Positions 34,825 through 44,226 of a DNA stretch of 63,326 bases are shown one piece after another (within the stretch, counting starts at the first letter, position 1; every line of letters begins with the position of its first letter). Under the pieces are notes generated by a model that was not told the origin of the DNA, searched no databases, and saw only the letters and a program-made list of their open reading frames with translations. Origin of the DNA: Bacteroidales bacterium UBA3868 (GTDB lineage Bacteria; Bacteroidota; Bacteroidia; Bacteroidales; WCHB1-69); the NCBI GenBank assembly GCA_002392325.1, contig DGGS01000018.1, positions 1-63,326 of the forward strand, read 5' to 3'. A program made the position numbers and the translations under genes.

Positions 34825-36632
34825 TGTTCAACTGGGGATCGCACAGGGAATACAACAGCAAGCGTAAGCTGCATATTGCCACATACAAGGATAGTGTGCG
34901 CCGCATTTTGCAAATATGCAGCGCTGTTATATCTCTTGTGACGATTGTCTGTATCATCTGCTACCATGGAATGTACATCTCCCTGGAAGCCAAAAACATA
35001 ATTCGGATCATTATCCACGGAAGCTTATGCTTCTATGTGGTGAAATACTTTGTGCTTCTTTTCTACTCACTACACCGAAGGGATTACCTGAAAAAATCCT
35101 GGTTTGAGGGTGTTATCATCTTCCTGCTGATTGCGCAGTTTTTGTCTGTGCACATCTTCCACCTCAGTTTGGATCTTTTCGAATCGGAGAACTTTGAAAA
35201 CTACTATCTGCTCTTCATACAGTTCTATTTCCTGATCATCGTACTGATTGAGTTCACCAAGGCAAACGGTTTCTTAGGAAAATTCAACTTAAGCCCGCCT
35301 CTGCTCATGGTGGCTTCCTTTTTCATTTTGATAGCTTTCGGAACCCTGCTGCTTTGCATGCCGCGCATGACGGTCAACGGAATCTCCTTCGTGGATGCGC
35401 TGTTTACGGCCACGAGCGCCAGCTGCATCACCGGACTTACGGTGGTGAGCACCGGCACCTGCTTCACCGTGAAAGGCCAAGTGGTTATCATGATCCTGAT
35501 TCAGTTGGGCGGTATCAGTATCTTGTCATTCGCCACGTTTTTCACTACCTTTTTATCAAAATCTTTCGTCGGACTCCGCTACCAATACATGTTGCGCGAC
35601 ATGTTGGACACCAATCAATTGTCCGAATCGGTGGCATTGCTGCGCAGCATCGTACTCACCACCGCCATTATTGAGTTTTCGGGCGTGGCATTGCTTTATA
35701 CCTATTGGAACACCACCGGATTCTTCACCACAAACTCCGAAAACCTCTTCTATTCATTATTTTATACCATTTCGGCCTTCAACAACGGTGGTTTTGTGCT
35801 GATGGACAAGAGTCTGCTTGACTTAGGTGTATCCAACAGCTATTTTCCGCAGACCATTATTGCGGTTTTGGTGTTCTTAGGCGGCATCGGATTTCTCACC
35901 ATTCGTGATTTCTTCAGTGCGCGCCGCATTCGTGAACGCAAAAAGCATCAGTGGAAGGGGTTGATGCCGCAAACCAGAATCATCCTCACCACCACTTTCG
36001 CCATCATCCTGATTTGCACCTTAATCTTTTTCCTCATCGAAAAAGACCATGCACTTAGCGGACAAAAGAGTTTTTTTGACAAAATCTTCACTTCATTCTT
36101 CCAGATTATCACTTGCCGCACATCAGGATTTATGGTTTTGGATGTGAATACGATGGCATTGCCCACGATGATTATGATTACGCTGATCATCTTCATTGGC
36201 GGTTCTCCCGGTTCCACCGCTGGCGGCGTGAAAACCACTACGCTTTTTGTGCTTATCAAGTCTGTGTTAGCCACCATTCAAGGGAAGAAAAACATTGAGT
36301 ACAAGCACCGTACCATACATTTTTCGCTGGTTGACCGGGCTTATTCCATCATCCTCATGTCCTTGGCTTTCATTTTAATATCCTGTTTCCTCATCACGCT
36401 GGTGCAGCCCGATGTGTCGCTCAATCATGCGATTTTTGAAACCACTTCCGCCTTTACCACTTGCGGTCTTTCCTCCGGCGCCCCCGCCGACTGGTGCAAT
36501 GCCGCTAAAATCATTCTGGTAATCAACATGTACATCGGCCGTATCGGAACGCTTACGCTGGCCTTTGCCCTCACCAAGCACAGAAAAGAGTCACAACACA
36601 CCTACCCCAACCTCTATCTGATGGTGGGTTAA
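34824..36632 (+). CDS. trkH: Trk/Ktr-type potassium transporter, membrane subunit
   Basis: A 602-residue inner-membrane protein. The four pore loops of the Trk/Ktr/HKT superfamily can be seen, each with its selectivity Gly: TSASCITGLTV, SAFNNGGFVL, CRTSGFMVL and TTCGLSSGA. An extra N-terminal part of about 160 residues adds four hydrophobic segments before the conserved core, as is common in Bacteroidota TrkH. It takes up K+ together with the RCK subunit encoded immediately upstream with a one-base overlap. Confidence 0.94.
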   Translation: MFNWGSHREYNSKRKLHIATYKDSVRRILQICSAVISLVTIVCIICYHGMYISLEAKNIIRIIIHGSLCFYVVKYFVLLFYSLHRRDYLKKSWFEGVIIFLLIAQFLSVHIFHLSLDLFESENFENYYLLFIQFYFLIIVLIEFTKANGFLGKFNLSPPLLMVASFFILIAFGTLLLCMPRMTVNGISFVDALFTATSASCITGLTVVSTGTCFTVKGQVVIMILIQLGGISILSFATFFTTFLSKSFVGLRYQYMLRDMLDTNQLSESVALLRSIVLTTAIIEFSGVALLYTYWNTTGFFTTNSENLFYSLFYTISAFNNGGFVLMDKSLLDLGVSNSYFPQTIIAVLVFLGGIGFLTIRDFFSARRIRERKKHQWKGLMPQTRIILTTTFAIILICTLIFFLIEKDHALSGQKSFFDKIFTSFFQIITCRTSGFMVLDVNTMALPTMIMITLIIFIGGSPGSTAGGVKTTTLFVLIKSVLATIQGKKNIEYKHRTIHFSLVDRAYSIILMSLAFILISCFLITLVQPDVSLNHAIFETTSAFTTCGLSSGAPADWCNAAKIILVINMYIGRIGTLTLAFALTKHRKESQHTYPNLYLMVG

Positions 36633-36680
36633 AAGCAATCCTTTTCGTAAATATTTATTGTATGTGTAAGAATATTTTAT

Positions 36681-36688
36681 TATTTTTG
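36681..36688 (+). promoter_or_regulatory. -7 promoter box for the lipoprotein gene at 36741
   Basis: TATTTTTG, 52 bases before the ATG. The leader holds two copies of AATCAAAT (36713-36728). Confidence 0.6.
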
Positions 36689-36740
36689 CGCTCCGTATGT
36701 TTGTTTGTTAAAAATCAAATAATCAAATAAATACATTGAA

Positions 36741-38567
36741 ATGAAAAGAATTTATGTTTTAGGTTTCGCTGTTTTGATTGCAGCAATGATGACCAGTTGC
36801 GGTTTCGGCAAGATGGTTACCAAGTATCCGGAGGTTTCTGTCACCCTGGACAATCCTGATCTGGAGAACAAAGGCGGACAAGTGGCCTACACTATCAAAG
36901 GCACATTCCCGCCCAAATACATGAAAAAGAAAGCTGTTGTGACCTTGTCACCGACCTTGAAAGTGGACGGCACCAACCTCAGCACTCCTTTCACCACCAT
37001 CAAACTGAAAGGTGAGAAAGCCAAAGGCGACGGCACTGTCATCAGTTGGAAAAAAGGCGGCAGTTTCACACAATCCGGCACTTTCAAGTTTGATCCCAGC
37101 TATGAAGATGCTGAAATCGTGGCCCCGGCTATTGCCCAAATCAAGAAGAAATCCACCACACTGAGCCCGGAAAAGAATCTTGGCGAAGGCATCTCCAACA
37201 CCTCTTCCCGCATCGGTTTGCAACCCAAGAGCACCTACGAAGCCACCAGCGGCAATTTCATTCACTCTCCGCACAACTTCAAGCCCGAGTTCATCGGCAA
37301 AACGGCCACCATTTACTTCGACCTCAACAGTTCCAATATGAACTGGAGCAACAAGAACAACAAATCACAGGCCGCCAAGGACTCCATCAAAGCGTTTACT
37401 GATTTTCTGTACAACGACAATATCATCGACCGTGTGGTCATCTCCGGCTGGGCATCACCCGAAGGTGAGGAAAGCAACAACCAGGGTTTGTCTGAAAGAC
37501 GTTTCGAACAAGGCAAGAAATGGTTCCAAGACCAGTTTGAAAAATACCTGAAAGATTATGCCAAGAAGAACAAAATCAAACTGAAAGACCTGCAAAGACC
37601 TGAATTCCAATATGTAAACAATGCCAAAGGTGAAGACTGGGACGGTTTTGAAGCCGCTATTGAAAAATCCAATATTGCCCAGAAGAACCAGATCTTGAAT
37701 GTGGTTCGTTCCCAAGCCAACAACGACATGCGCGAGCAGAAGATTCGCGAGATGACGGACATCTATCCTGAGATTGCCGACGCCATCCTTCCTCCGCTGC
37801 GCCGCGCCGAAATGCAACTCATCTGCAAGAAGCATGAAACCTATACCGACGCCGAACTGGTGAGCCATGTGAAATCCAACCCGAACGACTTCTCCATCAA
37901 CGAGCGTCTGTATGCCGCTTCTGTGGCCACTTCCGTGGAAGACCAGGAGACCATCTACAAAGCGCTGATTCGCGACCCGAAGACTCAAGGCGACTGGCGT
38001 GCCTACAACGACCTGGGCGTTCTTTACCTCAACAAATATTACAACGATGGCTCTGAAAATGATTTGGAAGAGGCCATCAGCAATTTCAACAAAGCCGCTG
38101 CCATCTCCCCCGACAATGGTATTGTGCTCAACAACTTGGCCGTGGCCGAATTCCTGCAAGGCAACCACGATGCCGCCAGAGCCAACTTCGAAGCATCCCA
38201 AAAAGCCGCTGTCAGCCCCGTCAGCCAATCCTACGCACTGGGCATGTACTCCATCCTTGATGGCGATTACACCAAAGCAGCCCAGATGATCGGCGGTGTG
38301 AGCTGTGATTACAACACCGCGCTGGTCCAACTGCTCAACAAAGACTATCCGACAGCAAAAGCCACCTTGGACTGCATCCAAAATGTGGATGCCAAGACCG
38401 CTTATCTGAAAGCCGTGCTGGCTGCCCGCATGAAAGATGAAAACGGCGTGTATAGCAATCTCGCCACTGCCGTACAACTGGATCCTTCTTACAAAAAGAC
38501 CGCTAAACGCGATGCCGAATTCAAGAAATACAAAAGAACAGAAACATTCAAGAACATCGTGAAATAG
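36741..38567 (+). CDS. Lipoprotein with OmpA-like and TPR regions
   Basis: A 608-residue lipoprotein (lipobox MMTSCG, Cys20). Residues 25-160 are beta-rich. About 190-300 resembles an OmpA-type peptidoglycan-binding domain (ATIYFDLNSSNMNW, VVISGWASPEGEESNNQGLSERR). The C-terminal 200 residues carry TPR-like helices (AYNDLGVLYLNKYYNDGSENDLEEAISNFNKAAAISPDNGIVLNNLAVAEF, read in parts). The family is widespread in Bacteroidota without a named role; tethering the outer membrane to peptidoglycan is inferred. It has its own promoter and is followed by a hairpin terminator at 38591-38618. Confidence 0.8.
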   Translation: MKRIYVLGFAVLIAAMMTSCGFGKMVTKYPEVSVTLDNPDLENKGGQVAYTIKGTFPPKYMKKKAVVTLSPTLKVDGTNLSTPFTTIKLKGEKAKGDGTVISWKKGGSFTQSGTFKFDPSYEDAEIVAPAIAQIKKKSTTLSPEKNLGEGISNTSSRIGLQPKSTYEATSGNFIHSPHNFKPEFIGKTATIYFDLNSSNMNWSNKNNKSQAAKDSIKAFTDFLYNDNIIDRVVISGWASPEGEESNNQGLSERRFEQGKKWFQDQFEKYLKDYAKKNKIKLKDLQRPEFQYVNNAKGEDWDGFEAAIEKSNIAQKNQILNVVRSQANNDMREQKIREMTDIYPEIADAILPPLRRAEMQLICKKHETYTDAELVSHVKSNPNDFSINERLYAASVATSVEDQETIYKALIRDPKTQGDWRAYNDLGVLYLNKYYNDGSENDLEEAISNFNKAAAISPDNGIVLNNLAVAEFLQGNHDAARANFEASQKAAVSPVSQSYALGMYSILDGDYTKAAQMIGGVSCDYNTALVQLLNKDYPTAKATLDCIQNVDAKTAYLKAVLAARMKDENGVYSNLATAVQLDPSYKKTAKRDAEFKKYKRTETFKNIVK

Positions 38568-38590
38568 TTGAGAAAGAAAAAGATATTTAC

Positions 38591-38618
38591 AGGCGTGCCA
38601 GAATGGTACGCCTTTTTT
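38591..38618 (+). terminator. Intrinsic terminator after the lipoprotein gene
   Basis: AGGCGTGCCA, loop GAA, TGGTACGCCT (one G-T pair), then a run of T to 38618. A -7 box (TATCTTTG) starts only two bases later. Confidence 0.8.
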
Positions 38619-38620
38619 AA

Positions 38621-38628
38621 TATCTTTG
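38621..38628 (+). promoter_or_regulatory. -7 promoter box for the HAD hydrolase gene
   Basis: TATCTTTG directly after the terminator; 48 bases to ATG 38677 or 69 to the alternative ATG 38698. Confidence 0.6.
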
Positions 38629-38676
38629 CAATCACTGACTTAATACAAAAGATTTCTATAACCCATTGACAATAAG

Positions 38677-39549
38677 ATGATTAAAGAAAACCGTAATATG
38701 GCTATCGCGTACGATTTTGATGGTACGCTGGCACCGGGCAACATGCAGGAGTACAACTTCATACCCGACCTCAACATGGACAAGGGTGAGTTTTGGCAGG
38801 AGGCGAACGAACTGGCCAAAAAGCACGACATGGATGAGGTGCTCGCCTATATGCACCTGATGCTTATCAAAGCCAAGGAAAAAAACATCCCCATTCGGGA
38901 AGAGGCCTTTATGAAATATGGTGAAAAAATCACCTTTTTTGAGGGCGTGGAGACTTATTTTGAGCGCATTAACGCCTACGCTGCCTCCAAAAACATGCAT
39001 TTGGAGCATTTTATCATCTCATCCGGCCTGCGCGAGTTTGTGAAAGGCACTGCTATAGCCAAACATTTCAAGACCATCTTCGCTTCCGGCTTTGAGTATG
39101 ACGAGCATGGCGTGGCCTGCTGGCCTGCCCTGGTGGTGAACTACACTAACAAAACGCAATATCTGTTCCGCATCAACAAAGGCATCTACAACTCGTATGA
39201 CAATACACTGATTAACAAGTCGATGCCCGAAGACGAACGCGCGGTGCCCTTTTCCAACTTCATCTACATCGGCGATGGTGAAACGGATGTCCCGGCCATG
39301 AAAATGGTGAACCTTTATGGTGGCACCACCATTGCCGTATATAATCCCGCCTCTGTAGCCACCCCGCACAGACCCAAATCCTCCAAAGACATCTGCCTCG
39401 ACCTCATCCGCCAAAACCGCGCCGACTACATCGCACCCACCAACTATACCGAAGGCGGGGAGTTGGACATCATGTTGAAGAAAATCATCGACAAAACCGC
39501 TATGGAGCAGGACTTGCTGCATATCAAATACAAGGAAGTAAGTAAATAA
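38677..39549 (+). CDS. HAD-superfamily phosphatase
   Basis: A 290-residue cytoplasmic hydrolase. The nucleophile motif is AYDFDGTLAPG (Asp13, Asp15), motif II is FIISSGLREF, and the Mg-binding motif IV is IYIGDGETDVPAM, as in phosphoserine phosphatase-like HAD enzymes. It has a helical cap between about residues 25 and 90. The substrate cannot be told. An ATG at 38698 would start directly before the nucleophile motif (MAIAYDFDG) and is a real alternative. The ogt-like gene follows after 17 bases. Confidence 0.88.
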   Translation: MIKENRNMAIAYDFDGTLAPGNMQEYNFIPDLNMDKGEFWQEANELAKKHDMDEVLAYMHLMLIKAKEKNIPIREEAFMKYGEKITFFEGVETYFERINAYAASKNMHLEHFIISSGLREFVKGTAIAKHFKTIFASGFEYDEHGVACWPALVVNYTNKTQYLFRINKGIYNSYDNTLINKSMPEDERAVPFSNFIYIGDGETDVPAMKMVNLYGGTTIAVYNPASVATPHRPKSSKDICLDLIRQNRADYIAPTNYTEGGELDIMLKKIIDKTAMEQDLLHIKYKEVSK

Positions 39550-39566
39550 CTTAAAATCAGCATACT

Positions 39567-40178
39567 ATGGAAAGCACATCTCCCATTCCAGTGAAAATAA
39601 CCCCCATGACAAGGGAGGAATTCAAAGGGAAAGACAAAAAACTGATTATTCATTACAGTTTCATCTCTGTCTTAGGGGGCAAAGTGCTTGTGGCCTCTAC
39701 CCAAAAGGGAGTATGTCTGATGATGCCGGGCGATATGAAATGGAATCCTGTGGAAACGCTGAAAAAACACTTCCCGAAGGCCAGTTTCCGTTGTCAGAAG
39801 GTGGCTGCGCACAAAAACATCTCCTTGTTGCTACGAGGCAAATGGGACAGTGGAAAGGAAATACCGCTTCATTTATATGGCACCCCGTTCCAGCTGGCGG
39901 TGTGGGAGGATTTGCTGACGGTACCCGCTGGCAAAGTGACCACATATCTAAACATTGCGGAGCGGGTGGGGAAACCGCGTGCGGCCAGGGCTGTCGGCAA
40001 AGCGGTAGGCAGCAACCCTGTCTTGTATGTAATTCCCTGTCACCGAGTTATTTGCTCTAACGGCAAGCTCGGTGGTTATCGTTGGGGCGTGGAGCGCAAA
40101 ATCAAAATCCTGAACAAAGAGGCGCGCAAATCCCGCAAAATCAAAAACGCCTCCAACTGGGAACCCACACTTTTTTAG
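39567..40178 (+). CDS. ogt: Methylated-DNA-protein cysteine S-methyltransferase
   Basis: A 203-residue DNA-repair protein that removes O6-alkyl groups from guanine by transferring them to its own Cys. The active-site motif IPCHRVI has Cys158, preceded by the helix-turn-helix part GTPFQLAVWEDLLTVPAGKVTTYLNIAERVGKPRAARAVG and followed by GGYRWGVERK. The N-terminal 100 residues are less conserved and basic. The last 25 residues are a Lys/Arg-rich tail. A tandem-repeat array begins at its stop codon. Confidence 0.93.
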   Translation: MESTSPIPVKITPMTREEFKGKDKKLIIHYSFISVLGGKVLVASTQKGVCLMMPGDMKWNPVETLKKHFPKASFRCQKVAAHKNISLLLRGKWDSGKEIPLHLYGTPFQLAVWEDLLTVPAGKVTTYLNIAERVGKPRAARAVGKAVGSNPVLYVIPCHRVICSNGKLGGYRWGVERKIKILNKEARKSRKIKNASNWEPTLF

Positions 40179-40244
40179 TTAATAGTTGATATATAATAGT
40201 TTATAGTTTATAGTTTATAGTTTATAGTTTATAGTTAATTAATC
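40175..40244. repeat. 7-bp tandem repeat array between ogt and priA
   Basis: Ten heptamers run in register from the ogt stop codon: TTAGTTA, ATAGTTG, ATATATA, five perfect ATAGTTT (40196-40230), ATAGTTA, ATTAATC. There are no spacers, so it is not a CRISPR. Confidence 0.85.
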
Positions 40245-40287
40245 TTCACCTCCTTCACCCATTTTACCCCTTGTCCCCCATTCACCC
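40243..40287. repeat. Degenerate 9-bp repeat array in front of priA
   Basis: TCTTCACCT, CCTTCACCC, ATTTTACCC, CTTGTCCCC, CATTCACCC in register, ending six bases before the priA ATG. With the heptamer array it fills almost the whole 115-base gap. No -7 box is visible in the gap. Confidence 0.65.
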
Positions 40288-40293
40288 AATCTC

Positions 40294-42792
40294 ATGCGTG
40301 TCACCCACTTTGTCGATATTCTCCTGCCTCTGCCGCTGCCCGCACTGTACACCTACCGTGTGCCGTACGAGCTGGACGATGCCGTGAAATTTGGTGTTCG
40401 CGTCATTGTCCCCTTCGGGCGCAGCAAACTCTACTCTGCCTTGGTGGTGCGCGTGCATGAAAACGCCCCGCAAGTCACCGCCAAATACATCCTGGATGTG
40501 GTGGACGACCGACCTGTGATTTCCGAGCGGCAATTCCAACTATGGCAATGGATGGCCAACTACTATTTGTGCACACTGGGCGAAGTGATGGCCGCCGCAC
40601 TGCCCTCCGCCCTCAAACTGGCCTCTGAAACCAAAATCTACCTTCATCCCGACTTCAACGGGGATGTCTCTTCCCTTAACCCCAACGAACTCCGCATTAC
40701 TGAAGCGCTGACCTACCACGAGACTATGACGGTGGATGAAATCAGTAAAACCATCCAAATTCAAAAAGTCATCCCCATCATCAAATCATTGGTTGATAAG
40801 AAGATAGTGGTCACAGACGAGGAGGTTCGGAACCGTTATAAGGCCAAAAGGGAAACCGTCATCCGACTGGCAGATGAATATGCGAGCGAGCCCGCGTTTA
40901 TGGCATTGCTGGACCAGTTGAACTTGTCGCCCAAAACTGCCCCACAGGCCGATGTTTTGCTGGCGTTCATCATGCAGACCAAAAACAAAAAGGGTTACGA
41001 TTTTGCTTGTAAAGTTCCGAAAAACAAATTGTTAGAGTCGGGCAACATAACACCCGCGCGATTGCAGACCTTGATCAAAAAAGAGTTTTTGATTTCAGAA
41101 GACATCGTCATCTCACGCTTGACGGATTATTCTTCTGCGGAGAAAGCGTCTGATATTCTGCTTTCCGAACCTCAACAAAAGGCGTTTGAACAAATTCACG
41201 AGCAGTTCGATTCGTTTCCTGTTGTGCTGTTGCACGGCGTAACCGGCAGCGGAAAGACCGAGATTTACATCAAACTCATTGACGAAGTGCTGCAACAGGG
41301 CAAACAAGTGCTCTATTTGCTGCCCGAAATCGCCCTCACATCACAAATTGTGAACCGCCTTCGCAAATTTTTTGGCGAAAAGGTGGGGGTTTACCATTCC
41401 CGATTCAACGAATATGAGCGGGTGGAAATTTGGAACCGAGTGCTGGAACAGGATTCTGATGCGGCGCAATTATCTAAATATCAGCTGATTCTGGGCGCAA
41501 GATCCGCTCTTTTGCTCCCATACAAGAACTTAGGACTCATCATTGTGGATGAAGAGCACGATGCCTCGTACAAACAGCAGGACCCCGCACCGCGCTATCA
41601 CGCCCGCGACTGTGCCATTGTGTTGGCCAATATGCATAATGCCAAAACTTTGCTGGGCACGGCAACTCCCTCGTTGGAAAGTTATTATAATGTAAAACAG
41701 AACAAATACGGACTGGTGACGCTGACTCAGCGTTTCGCCCTAAGCAAATTGCCCCAAATTTGGGTAGTGAACATGGTTGAAGCGAGAAAGCAGCATCAGG
41801 TACAAGGACTGTTCTCCGATTTTCTGGTGGAGCAAATCGGCAAAGCTTTGGACAACAAAGAACAGGTCATCCTCTTCCAAAACCGGCGCGGCTATGCGAT
41901 ACGGATGATCTGCAACACCTGTCAAACCATGCCTACTTGCAAATATTGCGATGTGACACTGACCTACCACAAGAAATCAAGACTGCTGAAATGCCATTAT
42001 TGCGGCTATGCGATTGATGTGCCAAAGCAGTGTCCCGCTTGCGGTAGCACAGACATAGAAATGAAAGGATTCGGAACAGAAAAGGTAGAAGACACCTTAG
42101 CGGAAATTTTCCCGAACGCCGCCATTGCCCGCATGGATCTGGACACCACCCGTTCAAAGAATGGTTATCAGCAGATTATCAGTGATTTTGAGCACCACAA
42201 AACGGACATTCTCGTTGGCACACAGATGGTTACCAAAGGTTTGGATTTCGATAGGGTAAGTGTGGTAGGCATCTTGAATGCCGACTCGCTGATCTCCTTC
42301 CCGGATTTTCGTTCGTTCGAGAGGGCGTTTCAGCTGCTGGCGCAGGTGAGCGGGCGCGCGGGCCGGAAGGAGGTGCCCGGCAAGGTGGTCATCCAGTCGT
42401 ACCAGCCCCAACATCCGGCACTTAAATATGTGGAAACCAATGATTTCATGGCTATGTACAACAGCCAGATTGCCGAACGTCAGGAGTATCATTATCCTCC
42501 CGTGACCCGATTGGTGAAGATTACGCTAAAGCATCCCGACGAGAAGGTGGTAACCGCAGCGGCTCAGGCACTGGCCACACCTTTGCGCGAGGCATTCCAC
42601 GGTTGTGTGCTGGGCCCCGAAGCACCGCTGGTATCCCGCATACAAAACTACTATTTGGAAGATTTTTGGATTAAATTGCCAAAAGACAACAAGTTGGAAC
42701 AACGGAAAAAACAACTGTTGGAGATTACAGAATCATTTAAGCAGAATACCGCCTTCAAGTCTGTCCGGATAGTCATCAATGTGGACGCATAG
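40294..42792 (+). CDS. priA: Primosomal replication protein N' (PriA helicase)
   Basis: An 832-residue superfamily 2 helicase that reloads the replisome at stalled forks. The N-terminal DNA-binding domain begins VTHFVDILLPLPLPALYTYRVP. Walker A is HGVTGSGKTEIY (about residue 313), motif II is IVDEEHDASYK. The zinc-binding insert has the paired Cys motifs CNTCQTMPTCKYCDVTLTYH and CHYCGY ... CPACGS. Motifs V-VI follow (GTQMVTKGLDFDRV, QVSGRAGR). Length is a little above E. coli PriA. The upstream gap consists of short tandem repeats. Confidence 0.97.
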   Translation: MRVTHFVDILLPLPLPALYTYRVPYELDDAVKFGVRVIVPFGRSKLYSALVVRVHENAPQVTAKYILDVVDDRPVISERQFQLWQWMANYYLCTLGEVMAAALPSALKLASETKIYLHPDFNGDVSSLNPNELRITEALTYHETMTVDEISKTIQIQKVIPIIKSLVDKKIVVTDEEVRNRYKAKRETVIRLADEYASEPAFMALLDQLNLSPKTAPQADVLLAFIMQTKNKKGYDFACKVPKNKLLESGNITPARLQTLIKKEFLISEDIVISRLTDYSSAEKASDILLSEPQQKAFEQIHEQFDSFPVVLLHGVTGSGKTEIYIKLIDEVLQQGKQVLYLLPEIALTSQIVNRLRKFFGEKVGVYHSRFNEYERVEIWNRVLEQDSDAAQLSKYQLILGARSALLLPYKNLGLIIVDEEHDASYKQQDPAPRYHARDCAIVLANMHNAKTLLGTATPSLESYYNVKQNKYGLVTLTQRFALSKLPQIWVVNMVEARKQHQVQGLFSDFLVEQIGKALDNKEQVILFQNRRGYAIRMICNTCQTMPTCKYCDVTLTYHKKSRLLKCHYCGYAIDVPKQCPACGSTDIEMKGFGTEKVEDTLAEIFPNAAIARMDLDTTRSKNGYQQIISDFEHHKTDILVGTQMVTKGLDFDRVSVVGILNADSLISFPDFRSFERAFQLLAQVSGRAGRKEVPGKVVIQSYQPQHPALKYVETNDFMAMYNSQIAERQEYHYPPVTRLVKITLKHPDEKVVTAAAQALATPLREAFHGCVLGPEAPLVSRIQNYYLEDFWIKLPKDNKLEQRKKQLLEITESFKQNTAFKSVRIVINVDA

Positions 42793-42807
42793 TTATTGCC
42801 TTTTTTG

Positions 42808-42815
42808 TATTTTTG
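42808..42815 (+). promoter_or_regulatory. -7 promoter box for the Fe-S protein gene
   Basis: TATTTTTG preceded by TTTTTTG, 21 bases before the ATG at 42837. Confidence 0.65.
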
Positions 42816-42836
42816 CACACTTTTTAAAACAGCAAT

Positions 42837-44126
42837 ATGAAAGAAGTATCCGCCGAGAGCAAACAGAAAGCCATTGACATTTTAACCAAACACAGCGACA
42901 GCAAACTGATCACGCATTTGAATGCCTGCGTACACTGCGGATTGTGCGAAACCAGTTGCCTGTTCTGGAAAACCTTCAAGGATCCCAAATACATTCCGGG
43001 AAAGAAGGTCGATATGGTTTCTTCCATCTATCGTCGCTATTGCACTTTCTTGGGCAAGACCGCACCGAAACTCACGCATGCGCGCGAACTGGATGAGAAC
43101 ACCCTGACTGAAATGGTTGACTCGCTGTTTGGTGCTTGCACCATGTGCGGTCGTTGTGTGAAGCATTGCTCCATTGGCGTGGACATTCCGTTTGTGGTAC
43201 GCACCGGCCGCCGGATGCTGGCCACCATGGGCTTGGTACCCGAAACTTTACAGGCTACAGTAGATGCTGCCATCAACACCGGCAACAACATGGGCATTCC
43301 GACGGAAGACTTTGTCGATACCATTGAATGGATGGAGGAGGACTTGCAGGATGAGGTAGGTGAAGAGGCCAAGATTCCGTTGAACAAGGAAAATTCCGAC
43401 ATGCTCTACACGCTGAATCCGCGCGAACCCAAGTTTTTCCCGCTCTCCATTGCCGCCGCCGCTAAGATTTTCTACGCCGCTGGCGCTAATTGGACACTCT
43501 CTACCGAGATGTACGATGTGACCAACTACGGCTATTTTTCTGGCAACGATGCGGAAGCCACTGCCATTGCCAAACACATGTTCGATGAGGTGCACAAACT
43601 GCACTGCAACACGCTGGTGCTCGGTGAGTGCGGCCACGGCTCGCGCGCCCTGCGATGGGAAGCCCCAAACTACCTCAAAATCCATCCGGATTTTAAGATG
43701 ATTACACTGATTGAACTGTTGGAAGAATACATCAAAACCGGAAAAATAAAAGTCGATAAAAACCTCAACACGAAGAAATACACCATCCACGACCCGTGCA
43801 ACATCACCCGCAACGGCGGACTTTACAACTCATTGCGTTATGTGGTGAGACAGGTGGTGCCTGAACTTATTGAGATGACACCCACAGGCAGCGACAATTT
43901 CTGTTGTGGCGGTGGTGGCGGCATGCTTGCCATGAGCGAATACAACGAGCGCCGCCTGAAAGTGGGTGAAATAAAAGCCAACCAAATTAAACAAACCGGT
44001 GCCAATGTGGTCATTACACCATGTCACAATTGCGTTGACCAACTTACCCAACTCAATCACACATACAATCTCAATGTGGAAATCAAATCGTTAGCGGAAG
44101 TGGTGGCTGACGCGTTAGTACTATAA
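42837..44126 (+). CDS. Fe-S oxidoreductase subunit with two 4Fe-4S clusters and CCG domains
   Basis: A 429-residue protein. It has two ferredoxin-type clusters: CVHCGLCETSC (Cys31/34/37/41) and CTMCGRCVKHC (Cys101/104/107/111). The C-terminal half has two Cys-rich CCG-like motifs, GECGHGSRALRWE (partly degenerate) and HDPCNITRNGG ... NFCCGGGGGM ... TPCHNCVDQL, as in HdrB/HdrD, GlpC and DsrK. It probably moves electrons between a quinol or ferredoxin and a disulfide-type acceptor. The closest resemblance seems to be DsrK/HmeD-like proteins, but no partner subunit gene is near. Confidence 0.82.
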   Translation: MKEVSAESKQKAIDILTKHSDSKLITHLNACVHCGLCETSCLFWKTFKDPKYIPGKKVDMVSSIYRRYCTFLGKTAPKLTHARELDENTLTEMVDSLFGACTMCGRCVKHCSIGVDIPFVVRTGRRMLATMGLVPETLQATVDAAINTGNNMGIPTEDFVDTIEWMEEDLQDEVGEEAKIPLNKENSDMLYTLNPREPKFFPLSIAAAAKIFYAAGANWTLSTEMYDVTNYGYFSGNDAEATAIAKHMFDEVHKLHCNTLVLGECGHGSRALRWEAPNYLKIHPDFKMITLIELLEEYIKTGKIKVDKNLNTKKYTIHDPCNITRNGGLYNSLRYVVRQVVPELIEMTPTGSDNFCCGGGGGMLAMSEYNERRLKVGEIKANQIKQTGANVVITPCHNCVDQLTQLNHTYNLNVEIKSLAEVVADALVL

Positions 44127-44182
44127 TTTTATTCACATTTGATGTTTTATTTTTTTTTCATACGCTTAATTAAAAAATTGTA

Positions 44183-44190
44183 TATCTTTG
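44183..44190 (+). promoter_or_regulatory. -7 promoter box for the DUF2436 gene
   Basis: TATCTTTG, 36 bases before the ATG at 44227, in an AT-rich 100-base gap with TTAATTAA just upstream. Confidence 0.6.
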
Positions 44191-44226
44191 CCCCGAAAAA
44201 AATTTATTAACCAAAAATCCTAAATT

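Noticed and set aside
36713..36728. Tandem AATCAAAT pair as another repeat array
   Set aside because: Only two copies in an AT-rich leader; too little to separate from chance.
37455..38477. 340-codon antisense frame in the OmpA/TPR lipoprotein gene, and similar ones at 32820-33809 and 46230-47231
   Set aside because: All are shadows of well-supported genes (lipoprotein, purB, mutS2) with no start signals or motifs.
40175..40287. CRISPR-like array
   Set aside because: Repeat units are 7-9 bp and contiguous with no spacers, and no cas genes are present.
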